Assembly: GCA_002070955.1 (NCBI GenBank)
Contig: MWEK01000023.1
Span: 1 to 64,000 of the forward strand
Length of the DNA: 64,000 nucleotides
From: Planctomycetes bacterium ADurb.Bin069
GTDB taxonomy: Bacteria > Planctomycetota > UBA8108 > UBA8890 > UBA8898
Reading direction: 5' to 3'
The first letter of the stretch is position 1; each line of letters opens with the position of its first letter. The position numbers and the translations under genes are program-made. The notes below the pieces were generated by a model, which was not told the DNA's origin, did no database searches, and saw only the letters and a program-made list of their open reading frames with translations. This document shows, piece by piece, positions 63,017 to 64,000 of this stretch.

Positions 63017-64000
63017 CTCGAACCCTCCCTGCCCGCCGACACGAGCAGATCGTAGGCATCGTTGATGTCGGGCCAGTGCCGGATGACCCCGCGCACCGTG
63101 AGGCGCCAGCGCAGCTTGTTGTGCGGCGCCTCGAAGGTCGGCGCGGCATCGGCGGGCAGCGCGAACGCCGCCCGGCCGGTCTCGATGTCCCGCCGGCCCT
63201 CGACGGTCGCCAGCGGAAAGCGGGCGAAGACGCGCGTGTCGGTGGAGGTGGAGGTCCCTCGCGAGTACGTCGCCTCCTCCCGGCCTTCCACCTCGAGGGC
63301 GAGCGTGTCGATCCGCGCGGCATTTCCGTCGCACTCCCACCGGACCTCGATGCGCTCGCCGGGGCGAACGGCGCGCCGGCTCAAGGTGAGCCGTATCCGC
63401 GGGTTGGCAAGGGCGAGCACGGCGTGGAGGGCGGCGCCGGCGAGGAAAAGGCCGACGAGCAGGAAGATCGCGATGAGCGCCGTTCCGAAGGAGGGGAGCA
63501 ATCCGCCGCCGGCGTCGGGGAGCACCGCCGTGATGAAGATCGTCCACAGGATGCCGTTCCAGAGGACGGCGAAGATCCCCAGGCCGAGGGCCTTGCCGCG
63601 GCGGGCCGCGCCCGGCTCGAGCACGCAGGGGCTCTGCATGTCGCCGCCGAGATCCACCCCCGGCGCCGCGGGCCGCGCATGGGCCGATTGCGGCAGGCGC
63701 CCCGCGCGGCGGGCGCGCTCTCGGCGTATGCCGCGGATGCCAAAGGCCATCGCCGCCGCGCCCGCCAGCGGAAAGAGCAGCAAGAGGAATCCGAACCACA
63801 GGGCCGCGGGCACCCCGGCCTCCAGGACCGCCTCCTCGGGCCGGCGTGGATTGACACGACACACCGTCTTGGCGCCGGCGGGAAGAGCGGCGACGATCGC
63901 CTCCTTCCCCTTGCGTCCGGAGGTGTAAACCCCGTTGCTGAAGTCGTAGCGATCGGACTCGTAACGGAGCCCGGGCGCATCGGCCACGGGGCCGGCGGCA
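63013..64000 (-). CDS. DUF3592 membrane protein with C-terminal arrestin-like domain, N-terminus cut by window edge
   Basis: The frame stays open to the right edge, so the true start is outside. The part seen (about 329 residues) begins with the DUF3592 block (FSNGVYTSGRKGKEAI, TVCRVNPRRPEEAVLEAG), then two hydrophobic segments around WFGFLLLLFPLAGAAAMAF and LGIFAVLWNGILWTIFITAV, a third around FGTALIAIFLLVGLFLAGAALHAV, and a beta-sandwich (RAVRPGERIEVRWECDG, FEAPHNKLRWRLTVRGVIRHWPDINDAYDLLV) like the arrestin-like protein encoded next. DUF3592 proteins are membrane proteins of unknown function. It heads the operon with the arrestin-like protein and the ATPase. Confidence 0.82.
   Translation of the reverse strand, partial: AAGPVADAPGLRYESDRYDFSNGVYTSGRKGKEAIVAALPAGAKTVCRVNPRRPEEAVLEAGVPAALWFGFLLLLFPLAGAAAMAFGIRGIRRERARRAGRLPQSAHARPAAPGVDLGGDMQSPCVLEPGAARRGKALGLGIFAVLWNGILWTIFITAVLPDAGGGLLPSFGTALIAIFLLVGLFLAGAALHAVLALANPRIRLTLSRRAVRPGERIEVRWECDGNAARIDTLALEVEGREEATYSRGTSTSTDTRVFARFPLATVEGRRDIETGRAAFALPADAAPTFEAPHNKLRWRLTVRGVIRHWPDINDAYDLLVSAGREGSR

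Noticed and set aside
1..64000. tRNA, rRNA, CRISPR array, transposase or integrase
   Set aside because: I looked on both strands for tRNA T-arm sequences, regular spaced repeats and recombinase motifs and saw none.

Overview
The window is visibly GC-rich (about two thirds G+C by eye), densely coded on both strands, and has no rRNA, tRNA, CRISPR array, insertion sequence or prophage that I can see. The genes point to an uncultured Gram-negative bacterium able to live without oxygen. It has BamA, a WaaP-type LPS kinase, LPS glycosyltransferases and an acyltransferase for an outer membrane, and a class III ribonucleotide reductase with ThyX for oxygen-independent deoxynucleotide synthesis. Secreted sugar-active proteins, Sec-type lipoproteins, VIT/VWA and DUF362 proteins and a sodium symporter paired with an alpha-mannosidase recall the PVC/Hydrogenedentes-like bacteria. 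That placement is inference, not proof.

Layout. 1-4753 (minus): lactonase, ApbE and a large secreted protein cut by the left edge. 4917-6518: DUF362 membrane protein. 6904-11486: a compact deoxynucleotide/one-carbon operon (nrdD, a separate small glycyl-radical subunit, nrdG, thyX, homocysteine methyltransferase). 11559-16754: diguanylate cyclase, ribBA, a HhH/Fe-S DNA-repair-like protein, YebC and DUF2203. 17153-31323: bamA, a VIT/VWA protein, a toroid lipoprotein, two coiled-coil proteins, an actin-like ATPase, a membrane peptidase, then a lipoprotein/histidine kinase/NtrC-type regulator operon. 31630-35967: dnaK, a multi-domain prolyl isomerase, and a convergent 67-residue histone-fold protein between two strong terminators. 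36406-41529: YgiQ radical SAM protein and envelope lipoproteins. 41516-45028: a divergent LPS assembly cluster. 45030-49776: degenerate FGGY kinase, two related lipoproteins, ilvC. 49777-50331: a gene-free stretch with two strong hairpins. 50332-57638 (minus): TerC-cupin fusion, alpha-mannosidase, symporter, radical SAM protein. 57750-61851: dCMP deaminase, flavodoxin-like protein, NmrA-like protein, S9 peptidase. 62067-64000 (minus): small ATPase, arrestin-like protein and a DUF3592 protein cut by the right edge.

The most unusual points are: class III RNR with its glycyl-radical domain on a separate, overlapping ORF; a short bacterial histone-fold protein with a nearly absent third helix; a coiled-coil/actin-like ATPase gene pair; a parvulin plus two cyclophilin-like domains in one secreted chain; a TerC-cupin fusion with an internal ribosome binding site; and a lipoprotein sensor candidate translationally coupled to a soluble histidine kinase. 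Most promoters I list are close to the sigma70 consensus, and many genes overlap by ATGA or GTGA, so operon structure is unusually readable here.
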